Positions 17,474 through 26,253 of a DNA stretch of 64,000 bases are shown in pieces. Position 1 is the first letter of the stretch, and every line of letters starts with the position of its first letter. This DNA comes from Rhodococcus rhodnii (lineage in GTDB: Bacteria; Actinomycetota; Actinomycetes; Mycobacteriales; Pseudonocardiaceae). Position numbers and translations under genes: made by a program. Below the pieces are notes generated by a model. That model searched no databases, was not told the DNA's origin, and worked only from the letters and a program-made list of their open reading frames with translations. Where the stretch lies: positions 228,628 to 292,627 of the forward strand of contig JOAA01000021.1 in NCBI GenBank assembly GCA_000720375.1, given 5' to 3'.

Positions 17474-18154
17474 TTGGCCGTCGAGCCCCTTGTGGCCGTG
17501 GTCGGACAGTTGCTGCTGCTCACTGCCCTCGCGATGGTCACGCCCCTTGGCGTCGAGGGGTGGGTGGCCGGGGCTGCTTATGCCGTTGTGATGGGCGGCA
17601 TGTTGATGACGGCTCTGTTCCGCACGGGTGCGAAGACCGTGGGAGCTGCGAACCGCGTGACGCTCGCCAGGGCGGCGCTTGTGGGAAGCGTGACGGCTTT
17701 CGTGTTCGATTCCTTCTGGCGGCCCGCTCCTGTGGCGCTGCTGGCCGTGATCGCCGCGGTCGCGTTGATCGGCGATGCGATCGACGGGCAGATCGCACGG
17801 CGTACGGGGTGTGCTACGCCGTTGGGTGCGCGTTTCGACATGGAAGTGGACGCGTTCCTGATTCTCGTGCTGAGCGTTTTCGTGGCCCAGTTCATGGGGC
17901 CGTGGGTGTTGCTGATGGGCGCCATGCGGTACGTGTTCGTCGCCGCGAGTTGGGTGTTTCCGTGGCTCAATGCTCCGCTTCCGCACAGCATGGCGCGCAA
18001 ATCCGTGGCCGCCGCTCAGGGGATCGCTTTGGTGGCGGCGGCTTCAGGCGCACTGCCGCACACGGTCTCCCTCCTGATCATCGTTGCCGCACTGGCCACA
18101 TTGGTCTGGTCGTTCGGCCGGGACACGATCTGGTTGTACCGCTCGCGGGCCTGA
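17474..18154 (+). CDS. CDP-alcohol phosphatidyltransferase family protein
   Basis: 226 aa from a TTG at 17474, selected because GGGAGGG lies 5 nt before it and the hydrophobic N-terminus begins there. The catalytic motif DG-x2-AR-x8-G-x3-D-x3-D is complete (D-G-Q-I-A-R ... G ... D-M-E-V-D). About six transmembrane helices. It joins a CDP-activated lipid or alcohol to a hydroxyl acceptor with release of CMP. It is divergent from the pterin-island operon and shares its promoter, so it probably serves the same pathway. Its last ~110 nt overlap the convergent beta-helix fragment. Confidence 0.85.
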   Translation: MAVEPLVAVVGQLLLLTALAMVTPLGVEGWVAGAAYAVVMGGMLMTALFRTGAKTVGAANRVTLARAALVGSVTAFVFDSFWRPAPVALLAVIAAVALIGDAIDGQIARRTGCATPLGARFDMEVDAFLILVLSVFVAQFMGPWVLLMGAMRYVFVAASWVFPWLNAPLPHSMARKSVAAAQGIALVAAASGALPHTVSLLIIVAALATLVWSFGRDTIWLYRSRA

Positions 18155-18607
18155 CATCACGTTGCACACGTCGATCTCGGCGAGGTCGAGCCGCCGCCCC
18201 TTGCCACGCAGGGTCAATGGGACGCCGCAGATGTCGGTCATGCTGAGCCCGCGTACTCGGACATCGTCCACTGTGTCCAGAACAAGGCCTTGGCAGTGTT
18301 CGAGGACCACAGCGGACACCGTGACATCGCTCGATGCGAGCACCTTGATTCCCCCTTGCGGCCACGGAGTCCGGTATCGGAACGTGCCGTCCGCGACTGA
18401 GCCGGTGTCGTAGCCGTAGACCGCGCAGTCCACAATGGTCACGCCGGTGCAGCCGATCAGCCGGATCCCGTCGCCATCGCATGTGTTGATCGTGACGCGG
18501 GCGATGGTCACGTCGCGGCAGTTCTCGAGCACGAGACCGTCGCCCGCGGTGTCGATGACGATGTCCTCGATCGTCACGGCGGTCAGATCTTTGAAGTGCT
18601 GTGCCAT
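18044..18607 (-). pseudogene. Right-handed parallel beta-helix fragment
   Basis: 187-aa frame starting with ATG at 18607, which overlaps the MMPL stop by 25 nt. About six ~22-residue coils are visible (e.g. VTIEDIVIDTAGDGLVLEN, then VTIARVTINTCDGDGIRLIG), with the repeated V-T-I/V-x-x-V-x pattern of pectate-lyase/NosD-type solenoids. It has no signal peptide or N-terminal cap, and the last ~35 residues are antisense to the phosphatidyltransferase and unlike a solenoid. It looks like the middle of a larger secreted or surface protein, so a truncated gene is more likely than a complete one. Confidence 0.55.
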
Positions 18608-20559
18608 CGGGGCATCCACCAGTTTGCTCGGCCGAACATGTGCATCAAGGCGGGGACGAGCATCGTCCGCAGCACGAAAGCGTCCAATGCGATGGCCACC
18701 GCGAGACCCAGACCGATCTCGGCGACGAACCGCTGACCGCCGAGGACGAACGAGCCGAAAACGAAGATCATGATCGCCGCGGCCGCTGTGATCACGCGGC
18801 TGGTGTCGGCGACACCGACCGTCACCGCCCGCGAGTTGTCCTTGGTCCGTATCCATTCCTCGTGCATCCGGCTGACCAGGAAGACCTGGTAGTCCATCGA
18901 CAGTCCGAAGAGGATCGACAGCAGCAGCACCGGGGTGAACGCCTCGATCGGGCCGGTCCCCACGTCCAGCAGATCCGCACCCCAGCCCCACTGGAACACC
19001 GCGACGACCACGCCGAACGTGGCGGCCGCGGCGAGCAGGTTCATCACCGCCGCGGTGAGCGGGATGAGCAGGCTGCGGAACGCGAACATCAGCAGAAGAC
19101 CGCCGAGCAGCACGATGATCGCCAGGAACAGGGGCAGCTTCCCGGCGAGCAGGCCGGTGAAGTCGTCGTTGAGCGCGGTCATCCCGCCGACGTGCACGTT
19201 GTCCGGCAGCACCGCACGCAGCCGGGTGATCAGCTCGGACGTGGCTTCGTCCTGCGGTGACGTCGTCGGGATGACCTGGACCACCCCGATGGAGCCGTCC
19301 GGGCTGAGCACGACTGGGCCGACGTGTGCGATGCCTTCGACCGTGGCCACGCGGTCCAGGCCGTGTGGCGGCTGCGCGACGACCTGCAGTGGACCGTTGA
19401 TCCCAGGCCCGAAGCCGTCCGCGAGCATGTCGTAGGCCTTGCGAGCCGTGCTGGACGGCGGTTGCGTGCCCTGGTCGGCAAAGCCAAGGCGGAGCGAGAG
19501 AATCGGCACGGCCAACGCGACCATCACGATCGCGGCCGTGACGGCAAGCGCTTTGGGGCGACGTTCGGTGAACGCGGCCCATCTGTTCCACGCGCCGTCC
19601 TTTCGGCGCCCCATCACGCGCTTACCCACCACCGCAAGCAACGCGGGCAGCAGCGTCACCGACGTGGCCACCGTCATCACCACGACAATCGCCGACGAGA
19701 TCGCAAGTCCTGCCAGGAACGACACGTCCAGCACAAGCAGACCCAGCAACGCGACACACACGGTGCCTCCGGCGAACACGACCGCACGGCCGGACGTGGT
19801 CACCGCCGTGACAATGGATTCGCCTGTGCTGAGGCCGGTTTTGAGGCCGTTGCGATGCCGGGTGACGATGAACAACGCGTAGTCGATGCCCACACCCAGA
19901 CCGATCAGCGTGCCCAGGATCGGCGCGGATGTGGCGATGTCGACGAGATGGCCTGCGAACCCCGCCACCAGCAGCCCGCAGCCGAGCGCCACCGCGGCGA
20001 CCACGATCGGCAGCAGCATGCCCAGGATCGAGCCGAACGCCAGCAGCAGGATCACCGCGGCCGCGATCAGGCCGTAGAGCACGCTGTGCCCGGCTTCCTG
20101 GGTGACCTCGCCGACCGCCGGGCCGCCGACCGCCACATCGAGACCGGGCGCTCTGGCCGCGTGGGCGATGTCGATGACCTGCTTGACCGCGTCCTTGGAC
20201 AGGTCCGAGCCGAGCGCGTCGAACGTCACGGTGGCGTAGGTGATGCCGTTGCTGACCTGCTGCGCGCGTTCCACCCGGGTGACGTGCTCAACCTGGGCGA
20301 TCTTGGCGAGGGCCTCGGTCATGCGCACCGATTGCGGGTCACCGCGCCAGACGACGGTGTCGATCTCCCCTGCCTGGTTCGGGAATGCCTGTTCGAGCAG
20401 GGCGAGTGCCGTGGTCGACTCGGATCCCGGGATGGTGACGTTGTCGTGGTACGCGGCTCCGGCCGACGACTGCGCCGCGCCGAGGCCGAGCAGTGCGACC
20501 AGCCACAGGCCGATGACCAGAAACCGGCGCCGCACGCACCAGCGTGCCAGAGCGTTCAC
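18583..20559 (-). CDS. MMPL/RND-type membrane transporter
   Basis: 658 aa from a GTG at 20559 with AAGGGGGA upstream; an upstream open frame is antisense to the sensor kinase gene and is rejected. It has 12 predicted helices in two halves, each with a large extracytoplasmic loop, and the MMPL motifs GLGVGIDYALFIVTRHRNGL and LSMDYQVFLVSRMHEEW. Such proteins export lipids or drugs using the proton gradient. It is divergent from a NarL-type sensor/regulator pair (175-nt gap), which probably controls it. Confidence 0.92.
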   Translation of the reverse strand: MNALARWCVRRRFLVIGLWLVALLGLGAAQSSAGAAYHDNVTIPGSESTTALALLEQAFPNQAGEIDTVVWRGDPQSVRMTEALAKIAQVEHVTRVERAQQVSNGITYATVTFDALGSDLSKDAVKQVIDIAHAARAPGLDVAVGGPAVGEVTQEAGHSVLYGLIAAAVILLLAFGSILGMLLPIVVAAVALGCGLLVAGFAGHLVDIATSAPILGTLIGLGVGIDYALFIVTRHRNGLKTGLSTGESIVTAVTTSGRAVVFAGGTVCVALLGLLVLDVSFLAGLAISSAIVVVMTVATSVTLLPALLAVVGKRVMGRRKDGAWNRWAAFTERRPKALAVTAAIVMVALAVPILSLRLGFADQGTQPPSSTARKAYDMLADGFGPGINGPLQVVAQPPHGLDRVATVEGIAHVGPVVLSPDGSIGVVQVIPTTSPQDEATSELITRLRAVLPDNVHVGGMTALNDDFTGLLAGKLPLFLAIIVLLGGLLLMFAFRSLLIPLTAAVMNLLAAAATFGVVVAVFQWGWGADLLDVGTGPIEAFTPVLLLSILFGLSMDYQVFLVSRMHEEWIRTKDNSRAVTVGVADTSRVITAAAAIMIFVFGSFVLGGQRFVAEIGLGLAVAIALDAFVLRTMLVPALMHMFGRANWWMPRWHSTSKI

Positions 20560-20734
20560 CGTGAGGTCCCCCTTCGTGTCGAAACGGACCTCACCAGCAC
20601 AGCGAGTCACCAGGTCACATCGGCAGTCCGCAACCTCACCAATGGCGTGGACGAACGTCATGAACCGGGTGACTTTCGTCAGGTCTTGACCCAAACCGCC
20701 TGGACAGCCGTGCCTCGCCGAATACCGTTGGGGC

Positions 20735-21856
20735 GTGACCATCACGCGCGACCGGGTGTTCGACGCCCTGAGCCTGGCCGGGGCGACGGCGCTACTGATC
20801 GTGTCGATCGCCGGCCCGCCGGAGAACCTCGCGTACACCGGGATCGGGATCGCCATCCAGGTGATGGCCGTCGGGCCGCTGATCTGCCGCCGGATCGTTC
20901 CGCTCGCGGTCATCTGGTTCACCGCGGCGACCGCGATCGGGATGGCGATCGCCGAGAGCGTGGCACCGGGCACGATCATCGATCTGGCCCACGACCAGGG
21001 CACGCTGTGGATTCCGCAGGCCGTCACGCCGTTCGCGGTATGCGGGGCGATGACGCACTACCGCAACAAGACCGCCGTATGGATACCGACCGGAGTGCTG
21101 TTCATCCTGGCGCTGCGACCGTGGGAGCTCAACGGGGCCCGGATCGCCCAGTCGCTGCTGTTGGTCATCGTGCCCGCGGTCATCGGCATGTCCATCTCGG
21201 CACGTGACCGCATGTACAAGGTGCTGATGGAGTCGGCGAGGGCCGATGAGCGGGCCAAGCTGGCCGCTGAGATGCACGACGTCGTCACCCACCGGGTCAG
21301 CCTGATGGTCCTGCAGGCAGGCGGGCTGGAGATGACCGCGCGCGACGAGGAAACCCGCCGTGCTGCCCAAGAACTGCGCGCGAACGGTTGCCAGGCCTTG
21401 GAAGAGCTGCGCGAGGTGGTGGCGATCCTGCGTGAGCAGGGCGGCGAGAGCACCGGAAAGGTCGTTCAAGCGCCGGTGCCTGAACTGTCCACTTTGGTGT
21501 CGGAGTCCACGTCCGTCGGAGTGCCGGTCGAACTGGTCGAGGAGGGCACCGCCGGGCAGGCCTCCGCGGTGGTCCGCCGGACAGCGCATCGCATCGTGCA
21601 GGAGGCGTTGACCAACGTCCGAAAGCACGCACCAGGAGCCAATGTCCGCGTGCACGTGACCTACGGTCCCGCTGACACCAAGATTTCCGTGCGCAACACC
21701 GCGCCGATCGGCCCCGGTCTGGCCATGGCCGGCTCCGGTTCGGGATTGGTCAACCTGCGCGAGCGCGTCGGCATGATCGGCGGGACACTGAACGCGGGCC
21801 CGTCCTCGGAAGGCGGTTTCCACGTGTCGGCGACCCTCACGGAGCCAGCCTCATGA
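20735..21856 (+). CDS. NarL-type sensor histidine kinase
   Basis: 373 aa from a GTG start. Four or five N-terminal membrane helices (about 10-150) with no large sensor domain, then HisKA_3 with the phospho-acceptor His in AEMHDVVTHRVSLMVLQ near residue 181, and a HATPase_c domain with N-box EALTNVRKHAPGA and G-box GSGSGLVNLRERV. It is coupled by ATGA overlap to the response regulator. A membrane-embedded sensor next to an MMPL exporter suggests it senses membrane or drug stress. Confidence 0.92.
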   Translation: MTITRDRVFDALSLAGATALLIVSIAGPPENLAYTGIGIAIQVMAVGPLICRRIVPLAVIWFTAATAIGMAIAESVAPGTIIDLAHDQGTLWIPQAVTPFAVCGAMTHYRNKTAVWIPTGVLFILALRPWELNGARIAQSLLLVIVPAVIGMSISARDRMYKVLMESARADERAKLAAEMHDVVTHRVSLMVLQAGGLEMTARDEETRRAAQELRANGCQALEELREVVAILREQGGESTGKVVQAPVPELSTLVSESTSVGVPVELVEEGTAGQASAVVRRTAHRIVQEALTNVRKHAPGANVRVHVTYGPADTKISVRNTAPIGPGLAMAGSGSGLVNLRERVGMIGGTLNAGPSSEGGFHVSATLTEPAS

Positions 21857-22497
21857 TCCGGGTTCTGATCGTGGACGACGACCCGATGGTGTGTGCGCAC
21901 GTGCGGACAATCCTTGGCAGCGCGGAGGATCTCGATGTCGTCGCGGAGGCGTACGACGGAGCCGAGGCCGTCGAAGCGGTGTTGCGGCATCGTCCTGGTG
22001 TTGTCCTGATGGACTTGCACATGCCTGGCGTGGACGGGCTGACAGCGATCCAGAAGATCGGTGAGCTCAAGCAGCCGCCCGCGGTCGTGGCTTTGACCAC
22101 GTTCGACGGCGATCACTACATCCTGCGGGCGATGCGCAGCGGAGCAGCCGGGTATCTGCTGAAGTCGACGCCGCCCAAGGACCTCATCGGTTTGGTTCGT
22201 GTCGCGGCCAACGGACACACTGTGATGTCGCCTGCCGTGTCCCACAAGTTGGTCGCCAACACGGTCGAGCGGCGTTCGTCCAAATCGGACCTGCTGGCTG
22301 AGTTGACCGAACGGGAAACCGAGATTCTGGCCTGCCTTGGTGATGGCCTGTCCAACGCCCAGATCGCCGCTCGGGTGTACTTGAGCGAGGGCACCGTGAA
22401 GAACTACATCTCCCAGATCCTGGTCAAGTTGCGGTGTGCCAACCGAACCCAGGCCGGACTGCTGGCCTACGACGCCGGCCTGTGTTCCCGGCCCTGA
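21853..22497 (+). CDS. NarL/FixJ-type response regulator
   Basis: 214 aa. Receiver domain with acidic pocket IVDDDP near the N-terminus, phospho-Asp in VVLMDLHMPG near 55, Thr in ALTTFD and Lys in LLKSTPP. The C-terminal LuxR helix-turn-helix is LTERETEILACLGDGLSNAQ plus IAARVYLSEGTVKNYIS. ATGA overlap with the kinase. It probably acts on the divergent MMPL gene. Its 3' end overlaps the convergent monooxygenase by 31 nt. Confidence 0.93.
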   Translation: MIRVLIVDDDPMVCAHVRTILGSAEDLDVVAEAYDGAEAVEAVLRHRPGVVLMDLHMPGVDGLTAIQKIGELKQPPAVVALTTFDGDHYILRAMRSGAAGYLLKSTPPKDLIGLVRVAANGHTVMSPAVSHKLVANTVERRSSKSDLLAELTERETEILACLGDGLSNAQIAARVYLSEGTVKNYISQILVKLRCANRTQAGLLAYDAGLCSRP

Positions 22498-23657
22498 AGT
22501 TGCTTGATCACCGCGGTGGTCTTGCCTGCGATCGTGCCCGCGAGGTAGCGGCTGAAGCCCGGGACGCGGGCCAACCGCATGGCGGCGCGGCGGATCCGTA
22601 GATGGCTCTCGGACGCGGGCAGAAACCAGCGAGCGCCGTTGCGAGCGACCTGTTGTTTCTCTTCCACGACCGGTCGCCAGATCTCCTCGTAGCCGGTCAA
22701 CGCCTCGCGCACCGACTGCGTCCGGTCAAGGTGGGCGGCCAGGACGAACGCACCCGCCATGCCCAGGGATGCGCCTTGACCAGCAAGCAGTGACACGGCA
22801 TGGCACGCGTCACCGATCAGGACGACACGGCCCCGGCTCCACTCCGGCAACACTGTCTGCGCGACTTGGTCGTAGTACACGTCCGCAGGGTCAGGACAGG
22901 CCTCAAGCGCTTGCGGGACAACCCATCCGAGGTCGGCGTACACGCTGCGGATCGCGGCCCGCGGGTCAGCGGGCAGCGTCGGATCCGGGGTCCGGTGCAC
23001 GGTGAACGCGGCGACACGGCCGTCACGCAGGGCATAGAACCCGAACTGCTTGCCGACGGTGTCCGTCAGGCAGAACCTGTCGCCCACTTGTGCGTGCACT
23101 GACGGGTCGTCGAAAACGTAAGCGGCCGTGTGGAAACCCAGATAGCGCAGGTAGTCCCCGGTGCCGAAGGCCAACGACCGCACCGCGGAATGGATCCCGT
23201 CCGCTCCGACGAGCAGGTCCGCGACGATCGTGCTTCCGTCGGACAACGTTGCTGCCACATTGTCCGGCAACGCGTCGATGTCACGCACGGACGTGCCGAA
23301 ACGCAGGTCGACCGAGGCCGGGAGGCGCGAACGCAGGACTGCTTCCAAGTCCGGCCGCATGATGCTGACCAGTTTGGCGTCCACCGCCTTCGCGAAGACG
23401 TCGAAGGGCAGGCCTGCCCTTCGACGGCCGGTCTCATCGAGGTACGCGGCCTCGCTGACCTGGTAACCCACCTTTTTCAGGCTGGGCAACAGGTCCATCT
23501 TCTCGGCCACGTCGTAGCCTGCGCCGAAGAAGTCGATCATGTAGCCCTGCGGCCGCGGCCCCGGCGCCTTCTCCACAACCGTCACGTCATGGTTCGGGGC
23601 CAATTGGTTCGCCAGGGTCAAGCCCGCGATTCCGGCCCCGCAGATCACGATCTTCAT
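22467..23657 (-). CDS. FAD-dependent monooxygenase
   Basis: 396-aa flavoprotein monooxygenase of the PHBH/TetX class. The dinucleotide motif GAGIAGLTLANQL is at the N-terminus, DG in the LLVGADGIHSAVR segment near 160, and GDACHAVSLLAGQGASLGM near 280 is the second FAD motif. It hydroxylates a small aromatic or polyketide-like substrate with NAD(P)H and O2, or inactivates a drug. It overlaps its TetR regulator by ATGA, so the pair forms an inducible unit. Confidence 0.92.
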   Translation of the reverse strand: MKIVICGAGIAGLTLANQLAPNHDVTVVEKAPGPRPQGYMIDFFGAGYDVAEKMDLLPSLKKVGYQVSEAAYLDETGRRRAGLPFDVFAKAVDAKLVSIMRPDLEAVLRSRLPASVDLRFGTSVRDIDALPDNVAATLSDGSTIVADLLVGADGIHSAVRSLAFGTGDYLRYLGFHTAAYVFDDPSVHAQVGDRFCLTDTVGKQFGFYALRDGRVAAFTVHRTPDPTLPADPRAAIRSVYADLGWVVPQALEACPDPADVYYDQVAQTVLPEWSRGRVVLIGDACHAVSLLAGQGASLGMAGAFVLAAHLDRTQSVREALTGYEEIWRPVVEEKQQVARNGARWFLPASESHLRIRRAAMRLARVPGFSRYLAGTIAGKTTAVIKQLQGREHRPAS

Positions 23658-24199
23658 GCCTGTCCCCCTTCGACCAACCGGCGCAACACCGGCCGGAGGT
23701 CTGTCCTCGCCGACGGATTCAACGCGCGGTGCAACATCAAGCCGTCGACGGCGGCCACGAGCACGGCCGCTGTTTCTTGTGGCGCAACGACCGCACGGTC
23801 GGCCAGCCAGCCGGCGAGCTTCTGCTGGAACTCGGCGACCAGTGCGCTGATCGCCGCGCGCAGCTGCGCATCCCGGGTGGCGGCCAGATAGGTCTCGATG
23901 AACACCAGCGACACCGGGTCGTCCCCGGTGAACTTCTCGAGCGGATCGATGAGTCCGGCGATCACGTCTTCGGCCGGTTCGAGACCGGCCAAGGCTTCCC
24001 GCATCGCCCCGATGGCCGCTTCGGTGAGCAACGCCCGCAGTGACGAGAAGTGGTAGTGCACGACCCCCGGTACGACCCCCGCCCGCTCCGCGAGGATCCG
24101 CGTACTCACCGCTGACCAGCCCTTTTCCCCGATCAGCTGAACCGCCGCAGCCATCATGCGCAGCCGTACGTCCCGGCCACGCTCAGCCATCACCGACAT
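23654..24199 (-). CDS. TetR family transcriptional regulator of the FAD monooxygenase
   Basis: 181 aa from the ATG at 24199, supported by CAGGAG 9 nt upstream. The helix-turn-helix is WSAVSTRILAERAGVVPGVV followed by HYHFSSLRALLTEA. It is first gene of a two-gene operon with the monooxygenase. It most likely responds to a substrate of the enzyme; no clear operator could be picked out in the 167-nt upstream gap. Confidence 0.88.
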   Translation of the reverse strand: MSVMAERGRDVRLRMMAAAVQLIGEKGWSAVSTRILAERAGVVPGVVHYHFSSLRALLTEAAIGAMREALAGLEPAEDVIAGLIDPLEKFTGDDPVSLVFIETYLAATRDAQLRAAISALVAEFQQKLAGWLADRAVVAPQETAAVLVAAVDGLMLHRALNPSARTDLRPVLRRLVEGGQA

Positions 24200-24366
24200 C
24201 GTGTCACGCTCCTGGGCACTCGCCTTGGGCGATCGTCCAAGGCACATGTCCAAAATATCGGTCGATGTTCGTGAAGTCCATGCGTTTAGTCCGCGATCAC
24301 GTGGGGAATCCGTGGTGGGTCTCCACGCCCTGGTGGGGGGACGTGATCAGCCGCTGGGAGATTTGT

Positions 24367-24558
24367 ATGACCGAAGACACTGGCGACACCGCCGCCGTCC
24401 CTGATTCGCAGACCGGCAAGGAGTTGCACAACCTGCGCACCCGCATCGACCAGCAATCACAGCAACTCAACAGACACGCTCGCGAGCTGACCGCCCTGCA
24501 CAACGACTTGGCCGAGCTCGACGAGCGCATCGACGCGCACCAGCACCGGGACAGCTAG
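24367..24558 (+). CDS. Small coiled-coil hypothetical protein
   Basis: 63 aa. A disordered acidic start (TEDTGDTAAVPDSQTG) is followed by a heptad-type region from ELHNLRTRIDQQSQQLNRHA to the end. GGGAG lies 6 nt before the ATG. An in-frame ATG at about 24280 would add a Trp-rich stretch and a rare TTA codon; the shorter start is preferred. Family not recognised; it may dimerise or bind a partner. Confidence 0.6.
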   Translation: MTEDTGDTAAVPDSQTGKELHNLRTRIDQQSQQLNRHARELTALHNDLAELDERIDAHQHRDS

Positions 24559-24581
24559 CCCGTGTTCGACACGCCCGTTTT

Positions 24582-24621
24582 GACCGGACCAGGCAAGAAG
24601 TAGTCACACGGCGGTCCGGTC
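24582..24621. other. 9-bp inverted repeat upstream of the UbiX-like gene
   Basis: GACCGGACC (24582-24590) and GGTCCGGTC (24613-24621) are perfect inverted arms with a 22-nt spacer. It sits between the coiled-coil gene and the UbiX-like gene. It could be a weak terminator (no T-run) or an operator. Confidence 0.35.
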
Positions 24622-24647
24622 GTGCGGTAGCGGTGCAAGATTCCGCA

Positions 24648-25163
24648 ATGCGATTAGTCGTCGGCATGTCCGGCAGTTCGGGTTCGGTCTACGGCATCAG
24701 GCTGCTCGAGGTCCTCAAGCGGACCGAGATCATCGAGACACACCTCGTGGTCAGCAGGTGGGCCCGGGCCGCCATCGAGTACGAGACGAAGCACACCCTG
24801 GAAGACGTCCACCGGCTGGCGGCCAAGGTGTACGACGTCGGCGACCTGGACGCGGCGATCTCGAGAAGATCGTTCCGTACCGACGGTATGATCGTGGCCC
24901 CGTGCTCGGTCAAGAGCCTCTCGGCCATCACCAACGCACGCAACGACAACCTGCTCAGCCGCGCCGCGGCCATGCACCTCAACGAAGGCAGGAAACTCGT
25001 CCTCGTGTTACGCGAAGCCTCGCAGAGCCTGATGCATGTCCGCCTGATGCGGGACGCCACGTGCTCTGGCGCGATCGTCATCCCGCCAGAGGACGTCGAA
25101 AGCACCGTCCAACGCGCACTGGAACATCTCCACCCGACCACCTGCCTGCCCGCGCGGTCGTGA
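24648..25163 (+). CDS. UbiX-like flavin prenyltransferase / flavoprotein, short form
   Basis: 171 aa. N-terminal FMN loop VVGMSGSSGSVYGIRLLEVL, then the family stretch VAPCSVKSLSAITNARNDNL and LVLREASQSLMHVRLM. UbiX makes prenylated FMN for UbiD decarboxylases. Here the usual REtPL reads REASQ, and the C-terminal PAFY segment is missing, so the tail is shorter than the usual ~190 aa. No UbiD is nearby. Function is therefore uncertain. A TTA leucine codon occurs at 25008, rare in such genomes. Its stop overlaps the possible GTG start of the nitroreductase. Confidence 0.72.
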   Translation: MRLVVGMSGSSGSVYGIRLLEVLKRTEIIETHLVVSRWARAAIEYETKHTLEDVHRLAAKVYDVGDLDAAISRRSFRTDGMIVAPCSVKSLSAITNARNDNLLSRAAAMHLNEGRKLVLVLREASQSLMHVRLMRDATCSGAIVIPPEDVESTVQRALEHLHPTTCLPARS

Positions 25164-25168
25164 ACGCG

Positions 25169-25729
25169 ATGGACCTGCACGAAGCGATCCGCGGCAGGCG
25201 CACCATCCGCAAGTTCAAACCGACACCGGTCCCGCGTGACCTGCTGGCCGAGGTCATGGAGCTCGCACTGTGGGCACCGTCTTCCGGTGGCGAACACGAG
25301 TACGAGCTCGTAGTGACCCGAGGCGCCTTGCGCGCCCGAATCCAGGAAGCGGTCGTCGACCAACTGGTCAGCATCCGCGCGGACTGCGAACGCCATCACG
25401 GACACAAGATCGCCGAGGAAATCGCCGCCTTCTACCGTGACTTCGGGGGTGCGCCTGTGCTCGTCTTCGCCTACGCGGGCAGATTGCCGGACGGCCGCGA
25501 CGACACCTTCGGTATCTCAGTCGCGGTGCACAACATGGTGCTCGGCGCCCACGCAGCAGGCTTGGGCACAGCGTGGGCTGCTCTCCCCTGCGCTCACTCA
25601 GTCGAACGGGCGGCCGGACTGGCTGACAACGGCAAGACCCTGGTCGGCATCGTGCCTGTCGGATTCCCCGACGAAGAGACGAGACCCGTGGCACGCAACG
25701 ACAACCGCGTCAGATGGATCGGCTACTGA
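25169..25729 (+). CDS. Nitroreductase family FMN oxidoreductase
   Basis: 186 aa from ATG 25169; a GTG at 25160 that overlaps the UbiX-like stop (GTGA) is also possible. N-terminal AIRGRRTIRKFKPTPVP is the FMN-contacting signature, and VAHNMVLGAHAAGLGTAW-like residues (VAVHNMVLGAHAAGLGTAWA) supply the second. It reduces nitro, quinone or similar groups with NAD(P)H. It is tightly linked to the UbiX-like flavoprotein, so the two probably act together or share FMN. Confidence 0.88.
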   Translation: MDLHEAIRGRRTIRKFKPTPVPRDLLAEVMELALWAPSSGGEHEYELVVTRGALRARIQEAVVDQLVSIRADCERHHGHKIAEEIAAFYRDFGGAPVLVFAYAGRLPDGRDDTFGISVAVHNMVLGAHAAGLGTAWAALPCAHSVERAAGLADNGKTLVGIVPVGFPDEETRPVARNDNRVRWIGY

Positions 25730-26229
25730 GCGCTCCAGCCGTTGCTGGATGAGGCACGGAAGAAGTCGGCGACTGGGCGCTCGACTGGGCGTCCGTCGTA
25801 TTGCGTGGACAGCACGACGGACGACCGCATCTCGCCGTGCGCGCCGATCCGTTCGAGCAGTCCTTCGAAGTGTTCCAGCGATGCCGCTCGGACCTTGAGC
25901 ATCGAGCAGTGGTCACCGCTGAGCTTGTGCACTTCGACCACTTCCGGGTAGTCGTCGGACGCACTGGTCTTGAGCAGGCATTTACCGAGCGCACAGCGCA
26001 TTTCGATGAACGCCGAGATCGGATACCCGGCCCGGCGCGGCTCCACCCGCGCGTGATAGCCGGTGATCACGCCGGTCTCCTCAAGCCTGCGCACGCGTTC
26101 GGCCACCGCGGGCGCGGAGAGGTTCACCCGGCGGCCGAGCTCCTTGAACGACAGCCTGCCGTCGGCCTGCAACTGCTCGACGATGCGCCAGTCCAGCTCG
26201 TCGAGCTGTCTTTCCATTCGAAAGGTCAT
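25723..26229 (-). CDS. Lrp/AsnC family transcriptional regulator
   Basis: 168 aa from the ATG at 26229, with GGAGGAAG 6 nt upstream. N-terminal helix-turn-helix LDWRIVEQLQADGRLSFKEL plus NLSAPAVAERVRRLEETGVI, then the RAM domain. It is divergent from an MFS exporter, and a nested inverted repeat lies between them (26254-26288). It probably controls the exporter in response to an amino-acid-like effector. It overlaps the nitroreductase by 7 nt. Confidence 0.92.
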   Translation of the reverse strand: MTFRMERQLDELDWRIVEQLQADGRLSFKELGRRVNLSAPAVAERVRRLEETGVITGYHARVEPRRAGYPISAFIEMRCALGKCLLKTSASDDYPEVVEVHKLSGDHCSMLKVRAASLEHFEGLLERIGAHGEMRSSVVLSTQYDGRPVERPVADFFRASSSNGWSAQ

Positions 26230-26253
26230 CGGCCACTTCCTCCTTGCGTCGGC

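Noticed and set aside
18583..21027. MMPL start at 21027
   Set aside because: The upstream part is antisense to the sensor kinase; GTG 20559 has a good ribosome site and the first transmembrane helix follows.
19324..21207. 627-aa open frame on the plus strand opposite the MMPL transporter
   Set aside because: Low-complexity Arg/His/Asp-rich translation and antisense to MMPL motifs; a GC-driven shadow.
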